Below, in pieces: positions 8,917 to 21,296 of a stretch of DNA of 64,000 bases. Below the pieces are notes generated by a model. The model was not told where the DNA came from, ran no database searches, and was given only the letters and a program-made list of their open reading frames with translations. A program made the position numbers and the translations under genes. How positions within the stretch are numbered: position 1 is the stretch's first letter; each line of letters starts with the position of its first letter. Source of the stretch: Mesoplasma chauliocola (GTDB lineage Bacteria; Bacillota_I; Bacilli_A; Mycoplasmatales; Mycoplasmataceae); the NCBI RefSeq assembly GCF_002290085.1, contig NZ_CP023173.1, forward strand, positions 336,501 to 400,500. Direction: 5' to 3'.

Positions 8917-9975
8917 ATGACTAGGAAAAATAAATCTTCAGAGACTAAAGGTATTAGTTTAAAAAACAATAATTTTTTAATTAGATTTTCTTCAAGTATA
9001 ATTTTAGTTGCGTTATTAATTGTGTTCCTTTCAACAGCAATTTTGAGTGAAGAAATATGAGTTCATTTAAAAGATGAAAATACTGCTGAAATTGTAAGCA
9101 AGTCATTGGGGTTTATAATGCTTGTTGTTTCAACAATAATACTATTATTTTGTGTTTATGAATTACTTAATTCATTAAAAATAAAAAATAAAAATTTCTT
9201 TATAACTATTGAATTCTTAGCTCTTTGTCTTTTTTTAGCTCCTATATCAAGCAGAGTTAACTTAGATCAATTATTTATTTATAGTTACGAATGAATAAAA
9301 ACTTCAAAATTATCAGAATGGTACATGCAAATAATTTACATAATTTTATTTATGGGTATTTTATTTACTTCAGGTATTTTAAGCAATATTGAAAAAAATA
9401 AATTATTTATGATTTGTGTAACAAGTTTAATTATGATTTTTGGATTAAAAGGATTTACATATATTTCATTGTCAAATGATTATTTAAGACAAGGATATGA
9501 TGGTATTAAATATGGATATATGACAGCTATTTGAATCTGAGTAATAGTTATCTTAACTGATTCTTTTGCATATATTTTTGGTGTTTCTTTTGGAAAACAT
9601 AAAATGGCGCCAAAAATAAGTCCAAATAAAAGCTGAGAAGGTGCAATTGGTGGATTAGCAAGTGCTATAGCATTTGCAATAACTGCAGCATTATTATTGT
9701 TTTATTTAGTACCTAGTCATTCAATTTTGAAAGTTTATATGTTCAATATTTCAGAAAACTTAGGTAATGGTGTTGTTATAGTGATGTATATACTAATTGC
9801 AGCATTGCTTTCATTTATCGGCCAATTAGGAGATCTTTACTTTTCCTTTATTAAAAGAAAAAATAACATAAAAGATTTTTCAAATTTAATCCCAGGTCAT
9901 GGGGGAGTATTAGATAGATTAGATTCATTTATGTTTGTATTTTTATTCATGTATTTGTTTACTTTAATTAACTAA
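8917..9975 (+). CDS. cdsA: Phosphatidate cytidylyltransferase
   Basis: Makes CDP-diacylglycerol from phosphatidate and CTP, the branch point of phospholipid synthesis, in the membrane. 352 aa with about eight hydrophobic segments. The conserved C-terminal half shows DSFAYIFG, SPNKSWEGAIGG (near residue 236) and the CdsA signature SFIGQLGDLYFSFIKR...KDF...PGHGGVLDRLDS (about residues 305-340) with the metal-binding Asp residues. rseP starts 8 bp after the stop, as in many bacteria. Confidence 0.95.
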
Positions 9976-9983
9976 GGAGTTTT

Positions 9984-11249
9984 ATGGGAAGTGTAATGAT
10001 GGTTATTTTATCAATTATTATTTCAATTATTGTTGTATTAGTGCTTGTTACACTTCATGAACTTGGCCATTTCATTGTTGCAAAAATTTCAAAGGCTTAT
10101 GTCTTTGAATTTGCTATAGGTTTTGGGCCAAAGCTATTTGTTTTTAAAACAAAAGAAACTTGATATTCAATTAGATTGATTCCTCTTGGTGGTTATGTAT
10201 CAATAGCCAGTGACTTTGTTGAACCACCAAAAGGTAGAGAAGAAGAATTTGAAAAAATACCTGATGAAAGAAAAATTGATTATGCAATTAAATGGAAAAA
10301 GACTTTATTTATTTTATTTGGTCCATTAGTTAATTTATTTATTGCTTACATATTAATATTTTCAGTCTTATTTGGAGTTGGGTATAAACCAAGTGATCCA
10401 AATTTTTATGGTCAAAACTTTTCAACAAATTCTATAGCTTATAAAATGATTGCTAAAAATGAAAATATTGAACCTGAAAAAGGTAATAAATATGTTGCAA
10501 ATCACTTACAGGTTGCTATTACAGGTTGAACTATTCAAATTGGTGAAGAAAATAAAAAAAACTTTTCAACAAAAAATAAATCAGATGTAGCTCCAACTTA
10601 TAAAGAGATATCATTAATGTTTAATGAAGGAAAAGCATGAATGGTAAAAGAAGTTGGAGATAATAATGATTTATATGATAATATTCATTTTGGTTTTGAC
10701 TATGCTAAATTAGAAAATGATTATTCAGGAGCTTTAACAGGCACAACTAAAAAAGTAGAACCTCAAAAAATAACTGACGAAAATTTAATTAATGAATGAA
10801 AAAATACAAAGCAAATATCAGGTATAGCAATAGCACCACCTGATAGACATTTTAAAAACGGAATAGATAAGTTTGGTTATACATTTGTTGAAACTTGAAA
10901 CCAGACTGTTTCTCTAATAACTGGATTAGGCAAATTTTTCACTGGTGATTTTAGCGCTATTTCAGGCCCTGTTGGAATTGCAAAAGCTTCAAGTGGAACT
11001 GGAGCTTCACCTACAACTTCGATTGCAGCAAGTCAATTATTTTATATATCATCAATATCAGCCAATTTATTTATGCTGAATATGCTCCCATTCCCACCAT
11101 TGGATGGGTACAAATTCTGAGAGACACTTGTGGAATGAGTAACTAAAAAAGAAGTTAGTCAGAAAACAAAAACAATAATTTATGCAACTGGTGCAGTTTT
11201 GTTAATCGGATTTATTTTAGTAGTTACTATAAAAGATTTTATTATTTAA
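9984..11249 (+). CDS. rseP: Site-2 intramembrane metalloprotease, RseP family
   Basis: Zinc protease that cuts substrates within the membrane. 421 aa. HELGH (residues 25-29) supplies the two His and Glu; the LDG motif in NMLPFPPLDGYK lies near residue 375 and supplies the zinc-binding Asp. The first 45 residues include the helix with the active site, then LIPLGGYV, a second helix near 110-130, a long soluble part where the PDZ domain normally sits (about 140-300, too divergent to recognise as PDZ), and C-terminal helices. AAGGAG precedes the ATG. Substrate unknown; Mollicutes lack the RseA pathway, so signal-peptide remnants are one possibility. Confidence 0.92.
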
Positions 11250-11261
11250 AGAAGGAGATTT

Positions 11262-14200
11262 ATGTTGGATCAAAATATTTTGAGTTTATTTCAAAATTTA
11301 AATATTAAATTAAATGAAGGGGAACTTTCATTTTTTGAAGATGCGACAATTGAGAAGAAAACTTTAAGTTCAACAAAATCAAAATTTAAATTATATTTAA
11401 AAATTAAGAATTTTTTACCAACAAGAATATTGCATGAAATTCATCATAAATGTGTAAATGCTTCGGGAATTAAAATAAAATTAATTTTAAATGTTCAACA
11501 ACAAAGAATTGATAAAGAAATTCTTTGTGAATATATAGAATTTATTAAAAATAATAAAGCTCAAAATAAAACAGTTATTTGAAACTTTATACATTCAGAA
11601 GATTTTGAATTTGATACTGATGAAAATTTAATTAAGTTTGTTGTTGATTCAAAAGAACTTAAAAATCAATTAGTAAAAGAATTAGAATATTGCTTAGCAA
11701 AATTAAATCAATTTGGTTTTAAAGAATTAAACTATATAATAGATGTTGAAGATAAAACTGAAGAATATATAAAACAATCATTAATTATTGAACAACAAAC
11801 CAAAGAACAATATAAACAATTTGCACCTGAGCAAAATGATAAAAGTCAAGGAATGTTTATTTCAAAGCAAAATTCACAGAAATGAAATACTTCATTAGAT
11901 AAACCAAGTTATGCTTCATTTGAAGATATAGAAGAAGATGCACAAAACATAGTATTGCATGGAAAAGTATTAAGTATTGAAATAAGAGATTCTAAAGCTA
12001 ATAATCGTAAAATATACTCAATTGGATTAACAGATAATAACTCATCAATTAAATGCATATACTTTGGTAGAGAAGATGAAAGAACTATTATGGATCCATT
12101 AACTGAAGAAGAATTATCTTCAGATAGAGTTATTGAAATTAAAGAAAAAAGAGTTGCTAAGGGTGATTGAATAGCAGTTAAAGGTAAGACGTCTTATTCA
12201 CAATATGACAAAGAGCAAAATTTTATCATTGATAAAATTGCTAAAATTTCACGTTCTGAATCAATGGTAAAAGATGAAGCAGAACAAAAACGTGTTGAAT
12301 TACATGTTCATACAAAAATGAGTGCTATGGATGGAGTTTCTACAATTCAAGACTATTTACATACTGCTGATAAATGAAATTGAAGAGCAATAGCTATTAC
12401 AGATCATATTAATGTACAAGCTTTCCCAGATGCTTATAATGAACTTAAAAAAATTAATAAAAATAAAGCAGATGATGAAAAGCTAAAACTAATTTATGGT
12501 TTAGAAATGAATATGATTCAGAAAGAAGATTACTGAATTGTTAAAAACCCTAAAGGCCAAAAAATTAGAGATTCTAAAATGGTAGTTTTTGACTTGGAAA
12601 CAACTGGATTATCACCGGAAATGAATGAAATAATTGAATTTGGAGCAGTTGTGTTTGATCCAATTACAGGTAAAACAACAAAACATGATTATTTATTTAA
12701 ACCAAAGCAACCATTAAAGCAATTTACGATGGATTTAACTAACATTAATGAAGAAATGTTAGTTGACAAAAAAAATATAGAAGAAGATTTTGATAAAATC
12801 TACGAATTAATTAAAGATAGTATTCTAATCGCTCATAATGCAAATTTTGACTTTAATTTTTTAAATAATTTGTCTAAAAAACTGGGTTATGGAGAATTAC
12901 AAAATACAGTAATTGATACATTGACTCTTTCAAGATTAGTAAGACCAGCTTTAAAATCTCATAGACTTGGGGCTGTATGTAAGAAATTCGGAATTTTATA
13001 TGATGAACATGTCGCTCACCGTGGTGATTATGACGCAGACGTATTAAATGATTTATTCTTTAAGATTATTGCAGAGTTAAAAATGAGTACTCCTATTGTG
13101 TTTGATCATGACTTAATGAAGTTAATACCAGAAAATGATAAAGAAAATACAAACTTGTTAAGATCACGTGGACTTCATGTAAATGTTTTAGCTAAAAATC
13201 AACAGGGTTTAAAAGATATATTTAAATTAGTTTCTATTTCACATACTGAAAACTTTTTTAACTCTCCTAAAATATTTAAAGAAAAGTTAAAAGAGTTTAA
13301 AGAAAAAAATAACATTTTAATTGGTGCTGGATGTGTTAATTCAGAGGTTTTTGAAATTGCTAGATTAAATACAAACAATAAGCTAGAAGAAATAATTCAA
13401 TTATATGATTATGTTGAAATTCAACCTTTAAGTGTTTATAAGAATTTAATTACAGATAATCAAATGGAAGAACACGAATTAATTGAAGTAATCCAAAAAA
13501 TTATTAAAACAGCAAAAAAATATAATGTTATGTTAGTTGCTACAAGTGATGCACACTACACAAGACCTGAATTGAAAAAAATTAGAGATGTATACATTAA
13601 TGCTAAAGGATTAGGTGGAAGTAGACACCCATTATTTAGTTTTAAAAATAAAAATAAATCAGTTGATTATCCTGATCAGTTCATGCGAACAACAAATGAA
13701 ATGATTAAAGAGATGAACTGGTTAAACGATGCTAATTTAGTGCAAGAAATGGTTATTACAAATACAAATAAAATTGCTGACATGATTGAAAATGATATTG
13801 TTGTAATTAAAGATGGTTTGTTTACACCTAATATTGATAATGTAGATACTTTATTAAAAAACAAATGTTATGAAACAGCTCATGATATGTATGGAGAAGT
13901 ATTGCCTGAAATTGTTGAAGCTAGATTAGAAAAAGAATTAAATTCAATTATCAAACATGGTTTTGCTGTTGTTTATTGAATTTCACATTTATTGGTTGAA
14001 AAATCTAACAAAGATGGTTATTTGGTAGGTTCAAGGGGAAGTGTTGGTTCAAGCTTTGTTGCAACTGCATCAAAAATCACTGAGGTTAACCCTTTAAAAG
14101 CACATTATAGATGTGCAAAATGTAAATATTCAGATTTTGAAACACCAGTTGAAATTAAATGTGGATATGATTTACCACAAAAAGATTGCCCAAAATGTAA

Positions 14201-15743
14201 TTCACCATTAATTGGTGATGGACATGATATTCCATTTGAAACATTCTTAGGATTTGATGGAGATAAAGTTCCAGATATTGATTTAAACTTTTCTGGAGAA
14301 TATCAACCAATTGCACATAACTTTACAAAAGAAATGTTTGGTGAAGGCAACGTATTCAGAGCTGGAACAATATCAACTGTGGCTGAAAAAACTGCCTTTG
14401 GTTATGTAAAAGCATTTTATGAAGAAACAGGTATTTTAGAAGAAGAAATGCCAAGAAAAATTGAAATTGAAAGACAAGCAAAATTGGTTGAAGGGGTAAA
14501 AAGAACAACAGGCCAACACCCTGGGGGAATTATAATCTTACCAAAAGAGTTTGAAATAGAAGATTTCAGTCCAGTTAACTATCCAGCTGATGATGCTTCT
14601 AGTTCATGAAAAACTACACACTTTGATTTCCACTCAATTCATGATAATTTATTGAAAATGGATATTCTAGGACACGTTGATCCAACTGCTTTAAGAATGC
14701 TTGGAGATTTAACAGGAGTTGATCCAATTAATATTCCAACAAATGATCCTAAAGTATATTCTTTATTTAGTAATCTATCTGCTTTAAATATTAAACCAGA
14801 ACAAATTAATGGAGAAACAACAGGAGCTATTGGATTACCTGAATTTGGGACAGGATTTGTTAGAGGAATGTTAAAAGAAACTAAACCTAAATCATTTGCT
14901 GACTTAGTACAAATTTCTGGTTTATCTCATGGAACTGATGTTTGATTAGGTAATGCTAGAGATTTAATTAAAAACGATATAGCAAACATTTCAACTGTTA
15001 TAGGATGTCGTGATGATATTATGGTTTATTTAATGGGCCAAGGAATTGATGCAACAACTTCATTTAAAATTATGGAATCTGTACGTAAAGGACAGGGAGT
15101 AAGAAAAGAATGAAAAGAAATTATGTTAGCACATAATGTACCTGAATGATATATTGAATCTTGTTTAAAAATTAAATATATGTTCCCTAAAGCGCATGCT
15201 ACTGCTTATGTTTTAATGGCATACAGAATTGCTTGATATAAAATATATTATCCTGCTGAATATTATGCGACTTTCTTAACTAACCGAGCTGATGCATTTG
15301 ATCTAAGAACTTTCTTAGGCGGTTATAATGGAGTTAAAGAAAAGCTAACAGAATTAGAAACTAGAAGAAATAAAAAAGATAAAATGACTACTAAAGAGCT
15401 AGCATTAATGCCTGTTTTAGAAATTGGATTAGAAATGTTTAGTCGTGGAATTAAAATGGCTAATTTAAACTTTGAAAAATCACTAGCTTCTAAATATATT
15501 ATTGAAAAAGATCCAACAACTGGAGAAGCTACACTATATCCTCCATTCTTAGTAATTGATTCACTTGGAGATGCTGTGGCTGATTCAATTATTAAAGCAA
15601 GAAGTGAACGACCATTAACAAGTGTTAAAGATTTAACTAGTCGTACTACAATAACTCAAACACAATTGAAGATATTTGAAGAGTTAAATATCTTAGATAC
15701 ATTAGCACAAGATGAACAATTAGAATTTGACTTTTTTAATTAA
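11262..15743 (+). CDS. polC: DNA polymerase III alpha subunit, PolC type
   Basis: Replicative polymerase of low-GC Gram-positives. 1493 aa. Domain order: N-terminal domains, an OB fold (about 232-330), the first half of the PHP domain ([13 protein letters not shown], His348), an inserted DnaQ proofreading exonuclease ([10 protein letters not shown], Asp444/Glu446, to about residue 605), the second PHP half ([11 protein letters not shown] near 760), a zinc-binding block with four Cys (CAKC...CPKC, about 950-985), and the polymerase palm with the catalytic PDIDLNF motif (about residue 1004). The exonuclease inserted in PHP is what separates PolC from DnaE. About 15 UGA Trp codons. The gene begins 12 bp after rseP behind GAAGGAG. 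Confidence 0.98.
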
Positions 15744-15764
15744 AAGATAGACTGAGAGAACAAT

Positions 15765-16394
15765 ATGAAAAATTTAGCAGAATTAATGACACAAAGAAGA
15801 AGTGCTCGTGATTTTGACATTAATTATGAAATACCTGAAGCTGATTTTAATGATATTATCCAAGCAATGAGAATGTCACCATCTTCATATGGTATTTTAG
15901 GACAAAGATTATTAGTTATTAATCGTGGAGAAATGCGTGAGAAATTAGCACCATTCTTTTACAATCAATTAAATTATCTTAACGCATCAAAATTTATTAT
16001 TGTATTGGGTGTAAATCATAAAGGATTGCAAGAAGTTACAAATCATTCATTAGATTTAAGATTTAAAGGAAACCCAGAAGGAAGAAGTACTTATGGGGCT
16101 AATATTAATAAAAACTTATTTGGTGGCAATTTAAGTGATCAACAATTAGATAACTATTCAAGTCAACAAACTTATATTACAACTGGAATAGCTACAGCGG
16201 TGGCTGCAAGTTTAGATGTTGATACTTGTATGATTGGTGGTTTTAATACAAAAGGATTAGCTGAGTTTTTGATTCAAGAAGGTTTAATGCATGATTATGA
16301 AACTCCATTTATTACAATGGCCTTTGGTAAAAGTACAAAGATAAGTGGAAATAAACTTAGATCTGAATTAAAAGATTTTGTAAAGGAAATTTAA
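15765..16394 (+). CDS. Nitroreductase-family FMN oxidoreductase
   Basis: 209 aa, the standard size. It opens with the family signature LMTQRRSARDFD (residues 6-17, FMN phosphate-binding Arg-Arg-Ser) and contains MRMSPSSYG-LGQRL (about 36-50) and a late GGFN block (164-167). NAD(P)H-dependent, FMN-bound dimer, cytosolic; the physiological substrate cannot be read from the sequence. It is 21 bp downstream of polC and probably read through from it; a terminator follows. Confidence 0.92.
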   Translation: MKNLAELMTQRRSARDFDINYEIPEADFNDIIQAMRMSPSSYGILGQRLLVINRGEMREKLAPFFYNQLNYLNASKFIIVLGVNHKGLQEVTNHSLDLRFKGNPEGRSTYGANINKNLFGGNLSDQQLDNYSSQQTYITTGIATAVAASLDVDTCMIGGFNTKGLAEFLIQEGLMHDYETPFITMAFGKSTKISGNKLRSELKDFVKEI

Positions 16395-16417
16395 GAATCG
16401 AAAGATTCTTTTTTTAA
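16393..16417 (+). terminator. Terminator overlapping the nitroreductase stop
   Basis: Arms AAGAATC (16393-16399) and GATTCTT (16404-16410) around a GAAA loop, then a T-run. Confidence 0.88.
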
Positions 16418-16465
16418 AGTTATATATGATAAAACTATAATAAGATTTTTAGAAATGGAGTAATT

Positions 16466-17251
16466 ATGAATTTAAAAGAAAAGTTAAATAATTTTATATT
16501 AGAAGAACCTAAAAATACGCCTAAATACTTAATATCAAAATCTCTTTTAAATTATTTGAAAGACAAAACAAAGCCTACAATAAGTCAAATAGCAGAAGAT
16601 TCATTTTTAAATAAATCATCAATAACCACTTTTTCAAAAAAAATGGGATACGATGGATTTAAAAATTTAATTGAAACTTTATGATTTGAAGAAGAAAAAT
16701 ATTTTAATTTTAAAAATATAAATAATTCTATTCATAATGGTAAACAAACTTATATTAGTCTAATAGAGCAAATATATGAACAAAAAAATGAGATTGATAA
16801 AGTATCAGAGTTATTGAACTCTTTTAAAGAAATATTATTTTTTTCTAGTTATCAAACCAGAACAATCGTTGATGTTTTTCATCAAGAATTAGTTTGAGCA
16901 GGGTATAATTCAAAATTTCTTCCCTCTGAAAATAATGGAAAAATAGTTACTGAAGCTAATGAAAAAAGTGTTTGTATTTTTATTGTTTCTGGATTAGATA
17001 ATAAAAGTTTAGAACTTTCTTATAATAAATTAAAAGAAAAAAACATACCTATAGTTCTTATATCAACTAAAAGCCAAATGAAAAAATTTTTTGATCCATT
17101 TGTTTACATTCATATACCATCTTCTGAATCAGAAATAAGAGAATGAACAAAAATAATTTCTTTAAATACAATTTTTTCATTAATTGAATCAAAAAACTCA
17201 GAAATTAATGTTAATCTAAAAAATAAATTTTCAGAATCATATTTATGGTAA
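16466..17251 (+). CDS. RpiR/MurR-type transcription regulator
   Basis: 261 aa. The N-terminal domain has the RpiR helix-turn-helix (KPTISQIAEDSFLNKSSITTF, residues 37-57, then KKMGYDGFKNLIETL). The C-terminal 150 residues form a SIS-like alpha/beta part (ILFFSSYQTRTIVDVF, CIFIVSGLDNKSLEL, IPIVLIST), where a phospho-sugar would bind. It has its own TATAAT (16436-16441) and sits directly upstream of a 6-phospho-beta-glucosidase and a PTS permease, so it probably senses a phosphorylated disaccharide and controls that operon. Confidence 0.88.
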
Positions 17252-17285
17252 CTAGTTGCTTTTTTAACAACTAGTTGCTTTTTAT
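17250..17285 (+). terminator. Terminator after the RpiR gene
   Basis: Arms AACTAGTTG (17250-17258) and CAACTAGTT (17268-17276), then GCTTTTTAT. Each arm contains the palindrome ACTAGT, and the two arms with their T-tails also form a direct repeat. Confidence 0.8.
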
Positions 17286-17295
17286 ATTTTAAGCA

Positions 17296-17327
17296 TTTTT
17301 TATTAATAAAATAAAAAATATTATATT
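17296..17327 (+). promoter_or_regulatory. Promoter and possible operator of the beta-glucoside operon
   Basis: A 9-bp inverted repeat TTTTTTATT (17296-17304) / AATAAAAAA (17310-17318) lies just upstream of a -10-like TATATT (17322-17327); AAAGGA at 17332-17337 is the ribosome site. It is placed where an RpiR-type regulator could bind, but such AT-only repeats also arise by chance here. Confidence 0.35.
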
Positions 17328-17347
17328 AGAGAAAGGAAGAGTAAAAT

Positions 17348-18775
17348 ATGAAGAAAGAATTTTTATGAGGTGGCTCTATTTCTGCAAGCCAAGCTGAGGG
17401 TGCTTTTGATTTATATGAAAAAGGTATATCAACTGAAGATTTAAGATTTTATAATGAAAAAATTGATAGAAAAAATGTTTCAAAAGATTTATATATGACA
17501 CCAGAAAAATTAAAAGAAATAATTGATAATCAAGACGATTATTTTTTTCCTAAAAGAAGAGGTATAGATTTTTTTAATAAATATGAAGAAGATATAAAAC
17601 TATTTAAGGAATTGGGAATAAATGTTCTAAGAACTTCTATAGCTTGAACAAGGCTTTTTCCAAATGGTGATGAAAATGAAGCAAATATTGATGCGATAAA
17701 TCATTATAAAAAAATATTTGAAGTTTTCAAAAAAAACAAAATAAAATTAATTTTGTCTATATCGCATTTAGAAATGCCTATAAATTTAATCACTAAATAT
17801 GGTGGATGAAAAAATAAAAAGTTAATTAATTTTTATTTTAATTTTGCAAAAACAGTAATTGATAATTTTAATGTTTACACTGATCAATGAATACCATTTA
17901 ATGAGTTAAATCATTCAACCTTTTTTACATTAGGTTTGTTTGAAAATGAAGAAAATTATTTAGAAAAAACTTATCAAGCATTTCATAATCAATTTGTAGC
18001 GGCATGTAAAGCTATTGAATATGGTAAAAAACAAAATCGAAATAATTTATTTGGAACAATGATAGGTTATATGTATAGTTATCCAAAAACGTCTGATCCT
18101 AGAAATGTTTATAAATGTATGAATGATAATTGAATAAAAAATGATTTTTTCTTAGATATCATGATTAAAGGAGAATATCCTTGGTATTCAAAAAAATATT
18201 TTTTAGATAACAAAATCGATATAAAAGCAACTAAAAAAGAATTAGCATTAATAAAAAATAATGTTCATGATTTTATTTCGTTCAGTTATTATTCAACAGG
18301 AACAACTTCACATCAAAATGCTGAAGAAACCTCTGGAAACTTGTTTAGCGTAGGAAAAAATGAATATCTTGATGTAAATGAATGAGGATGACAAATCGAT
18401 CCAATGGGATTAAGAATAGTTTTAAATAATTTATATGAAAAATATAAAAAACCTTTGATGATAACTGAAAATGGAATAGGTCTAATTGATGAAGTTGATA
18501 ATCAAGGAAATATAATCGATGATGCAAGAATAAACTATATTTCTGAACATATATTAGCAATGAAAGAAGCAATTAATGATGGAGTAGAAGTTATAGGATA
18601 TTTAATGTGGAGCCCTATCGATGTTGTTTCTTATTCATCTCAGGAAATGTCGAAAAGATACGGATTTATCTATGTTGACGCTAATGACTTGGGACAAGGG
18701 ACTTATGACAGAATAAAAAAGAAATCTTTTTACTGGTTTAAAGATTTTTTAGAAAAAGAAAGGATGAATAATTAA
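17348..18775 (+). CDS. Glycoside hydrolase family 1, 6-phospho-beta-glucosidase
   Basis: Hydrolyses 6-phospho-beta-glucosides delivered by the PTS. 475 aa, usual for GH1. N-terminal signature FLWGGSISASQAEGA (residues 5-19); acid/base region IPFNELNH (Glu near 184); nucleophile MITENGIG (Glu near 377). The loop SSQEMSKRYGFIYVD (about 428-442) is the phosphate-binding type of the 6-phospho enzymes, followed by KKKSFYWFKDF. Both UGG and UGA Trp codons are used. It overlaps the PTS gene by one base (TAATG). Confidence 0.93.
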
Positions 18776-21210
18776 TGAATAAAATAGTCATTTATTCTCC
18801 AGTAAATGGAGAAATTTCAAAAATTGAAGAAATAAGTGATGATCTTTTTTCAAATAAAGTTTTAGGTGACGGTTTTTTTATAAAACCTGATAAAAAAATA
18901 AAAGATGTTGTTTTAAAATCACTATTTGATAAAAGTGAAGTTGAGCTTATACTTGATTCAAATCATGCTATATATTTTAAGCTTGAAAATGATATTTCAT
19001 GTTTAATGCATATAGGATTAGACTCTGGATTTTATAAAAAAGATACATTTCAATCATTTGTCAAAAAAGGCGATATGTTATCTAATAAAGATAACTTAAT
19101 AAAATATAGCTCTGATTTTTTTAAAAAAAATAAATTAAAAGATGATATTCCAATAGTTTTTGAAACTGAAAGATTTAAAAATTTTGAATTAACTATAACA
19201 AAAACTGGAAAAGTTAAGGAAGGTGAAGAAATAGCGTTTATAGTTGAAAGAAATGTCAAAAATCAACATATTTCAAAACCTGAAAATAAAAAAAACTTTA
19301 ATAAATGAAAAGAAACTGCAGTTCAGCTAATTGATATTGTTGGAGAATCGAATTTCGAGAAAGTTTGAAATTGTATGACAAGAACAAGATTTTATGTAAT
19401 TGATAAAGAAAAAGTTAATGAATCAAAAATTCAAAACGTGCCAAATGTAAAGGGTTATGTTTGAAGTGGAAATGAATTACAAGTAGTTATTGGTGGTAAT
19501 TCTGTAAAAGTTAAAGAAGAAATTGAAAAATTATGAGGAAGAAATAATTTTGAAATAAAATCAATCGAGGAAGATAAAAAAAGTAAAAGTTTTGGTTCAA
19601 AAATAATGAGTGCTATAAATGGAATTATTGTTCCTTTAATGCCTTTACTTATATCTGTAGGTTTAATAGCAGGACTAAGTTCAGTATTAACAAACTTTGG
19701 AGTTATTCAAGGTGGACCACCTGAAGGCGGTTATATTACTGATATGGATATTATTTCTGGTATTTTCTATATGTTATCTAATACAGGACTAGCATTACTT
19801 TCTATTTTCTTTTGTTATTCAACAGTAAGATATTTAAATGGTGATCCCGCAATGGCTATACTTGTTGGCTTAACAATAGCAAGCAGATATTTTGTTAATA
19901 TGATTGATGGTTCTTTAGGGTCAGGAGAATGAGTACTATTTAAAATAGGAGATTTCCCTATATCTGTAAAAGCTTATAACAATAACTTACTTCCGGCCGT
20001 TGGTGCAGGGTTTATGTTTTACTTTACAGACAAATGAATTAAAACTTGAATGCCTGGTGTAGTAGACATAATATTTAGACCTTTTATTTCATATATAATA
20101 ACAATTTTTGCCACATTCTTTGTGTTAGGGCCTATTTTAGGAATCGTTGAAGTTGGTATTTCAGAATTAGCAATATTATTTTATGAAGTACCTTTTGGAA
20201 TAGGCGGTTTATTATTCGGAATAGTTTGACAACCTATTGTATTCCTAGGCATGGGCTGACCTGTATATCTAGCAATGGACGCTAATTATTTCACAGGTAA
20301 TGGTCCTTTAATAGGTTTACCTATTATGGATGGAATAGCATTAGCAATGATTGGTGTTATTTTAGTTATAATGATTAAAGCTAAAAAAAGAAATGACAAA
20401 ATTAATGCAGCTGGAACTTTAATGCCTCTAATTTTTGGCATAACAGAACCAGCTATGTATGGTGTAACTGCTCCTAAGGTTAAACCATTTTGAATAACTT
20501 GCATTGGTGGTGGAATTGTAGGAATGCTTATGTCTTTATTCCATGTTCAAAGAGAAAGCATGGGTGGTGGTGGAGTCCTTGGTATACTTGGGCATCAACA
20601 TTGAGAGGACCTTGTTTTATATTTAGCAATATCAATGTTAGGATTAATAATTAATTTTGTTTGCATGTGAGTTTTATATGATGAAAAAGATAAAGATTAT
20701 AAATCTGTTCAAAAAGCAAATAGAAAACTTTATTTATATTTAAAATCAAGAAAAACAAATATTAATAAAAAAGATTTAGAAATATTTAAAAATTTAGAAG
20801 AAGTTCAAAAAAATCAAGAGTTAGAAAAAAAGATATTTAAAAATTGAAGTTTAACCCAAAAACTAAATTATAAAATCGAAGCTTTAAATGATAAAACAAA
20901 GAAAGATATAAAAAGCGAAGAAAATATCAAACTTTTTGAACAAAAGATATTAATTTTAAAATCAGAATTAGTTGATTTGACTTCTAACTATGAAAAAATA
21001 TGTCAAAAAATATATGATGAAACTGAAAAAGAATTAGTTAAATTTTCTAATATTTTAAAAGATGATCTTAATGAATTTAAAAAAATATATTTTAATTCAA
21101 TTAACAATACATTAATTTATATTGAAATCAAAAATAAAGAATCAGTTAATTTAAACAAAAATAAAATATTTAATACAGATAATAAATTTAAACTTTTATT
21201 ATCATATTAA
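18775..21210 (+). CDS. PTS permease, IIA-IIB-IIC order, beta-glucoside type, with extra C-terminal tail
   Basis: Imports and phosphorylates a sugar using HPr phosphate. 811 aa. The N-terminal IIA domain (about 1-160) has both active-site histidines, NHAI (His64) and LMHIGLD (His79). IIB (about 178-265) has the phosphocysteine in VWNCMTRTRF (Cys200). IIC (about 275-640) has roughly ten membrane segments and the motif FGITEPAMYGVTAP. The last 160-170 residues are hydrophilic and coiled-coil-like (KNLEEVQKNQELEKKI...) and do not belong to the standard family. BglF-type permeases are usually B-C-A, so both the order and the tail are unusual. Substrate is inferred from the GH1 neighbour. Confidence 0.9.
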
Positions 21211-21220
21211 TTTTATTTGC

Positions 21221-21277
21221 TATAATAAAAATAACAATAGGTTAACAGCAAGACTTAACGGTCTTGCTTTCTTATTG
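21221..21277 (+). promoter_or_regulatory. Promoter and hairpin leader of the rimP-nusA-infB operon
   Basis: TATAAT at 21221-21226, then a hairpin AGCAAGAC (21247-21254) / GTCTTGCT (21261-21268), enclosed by CAATA (21235-21239) / TATTG (21273-21277). The hairpin is followed by TTTCTT, a weak terminator-like tail, 25 bp before the rimP start. It could terminate the PTS operon, or act as an attenuator in the leader. Leader hairpins before rimP/nusA operons are known in other bacteria. Confidence 0.6.
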
Positions 21278-21296
21278 ATTTGAAAGGAGATTTTAA

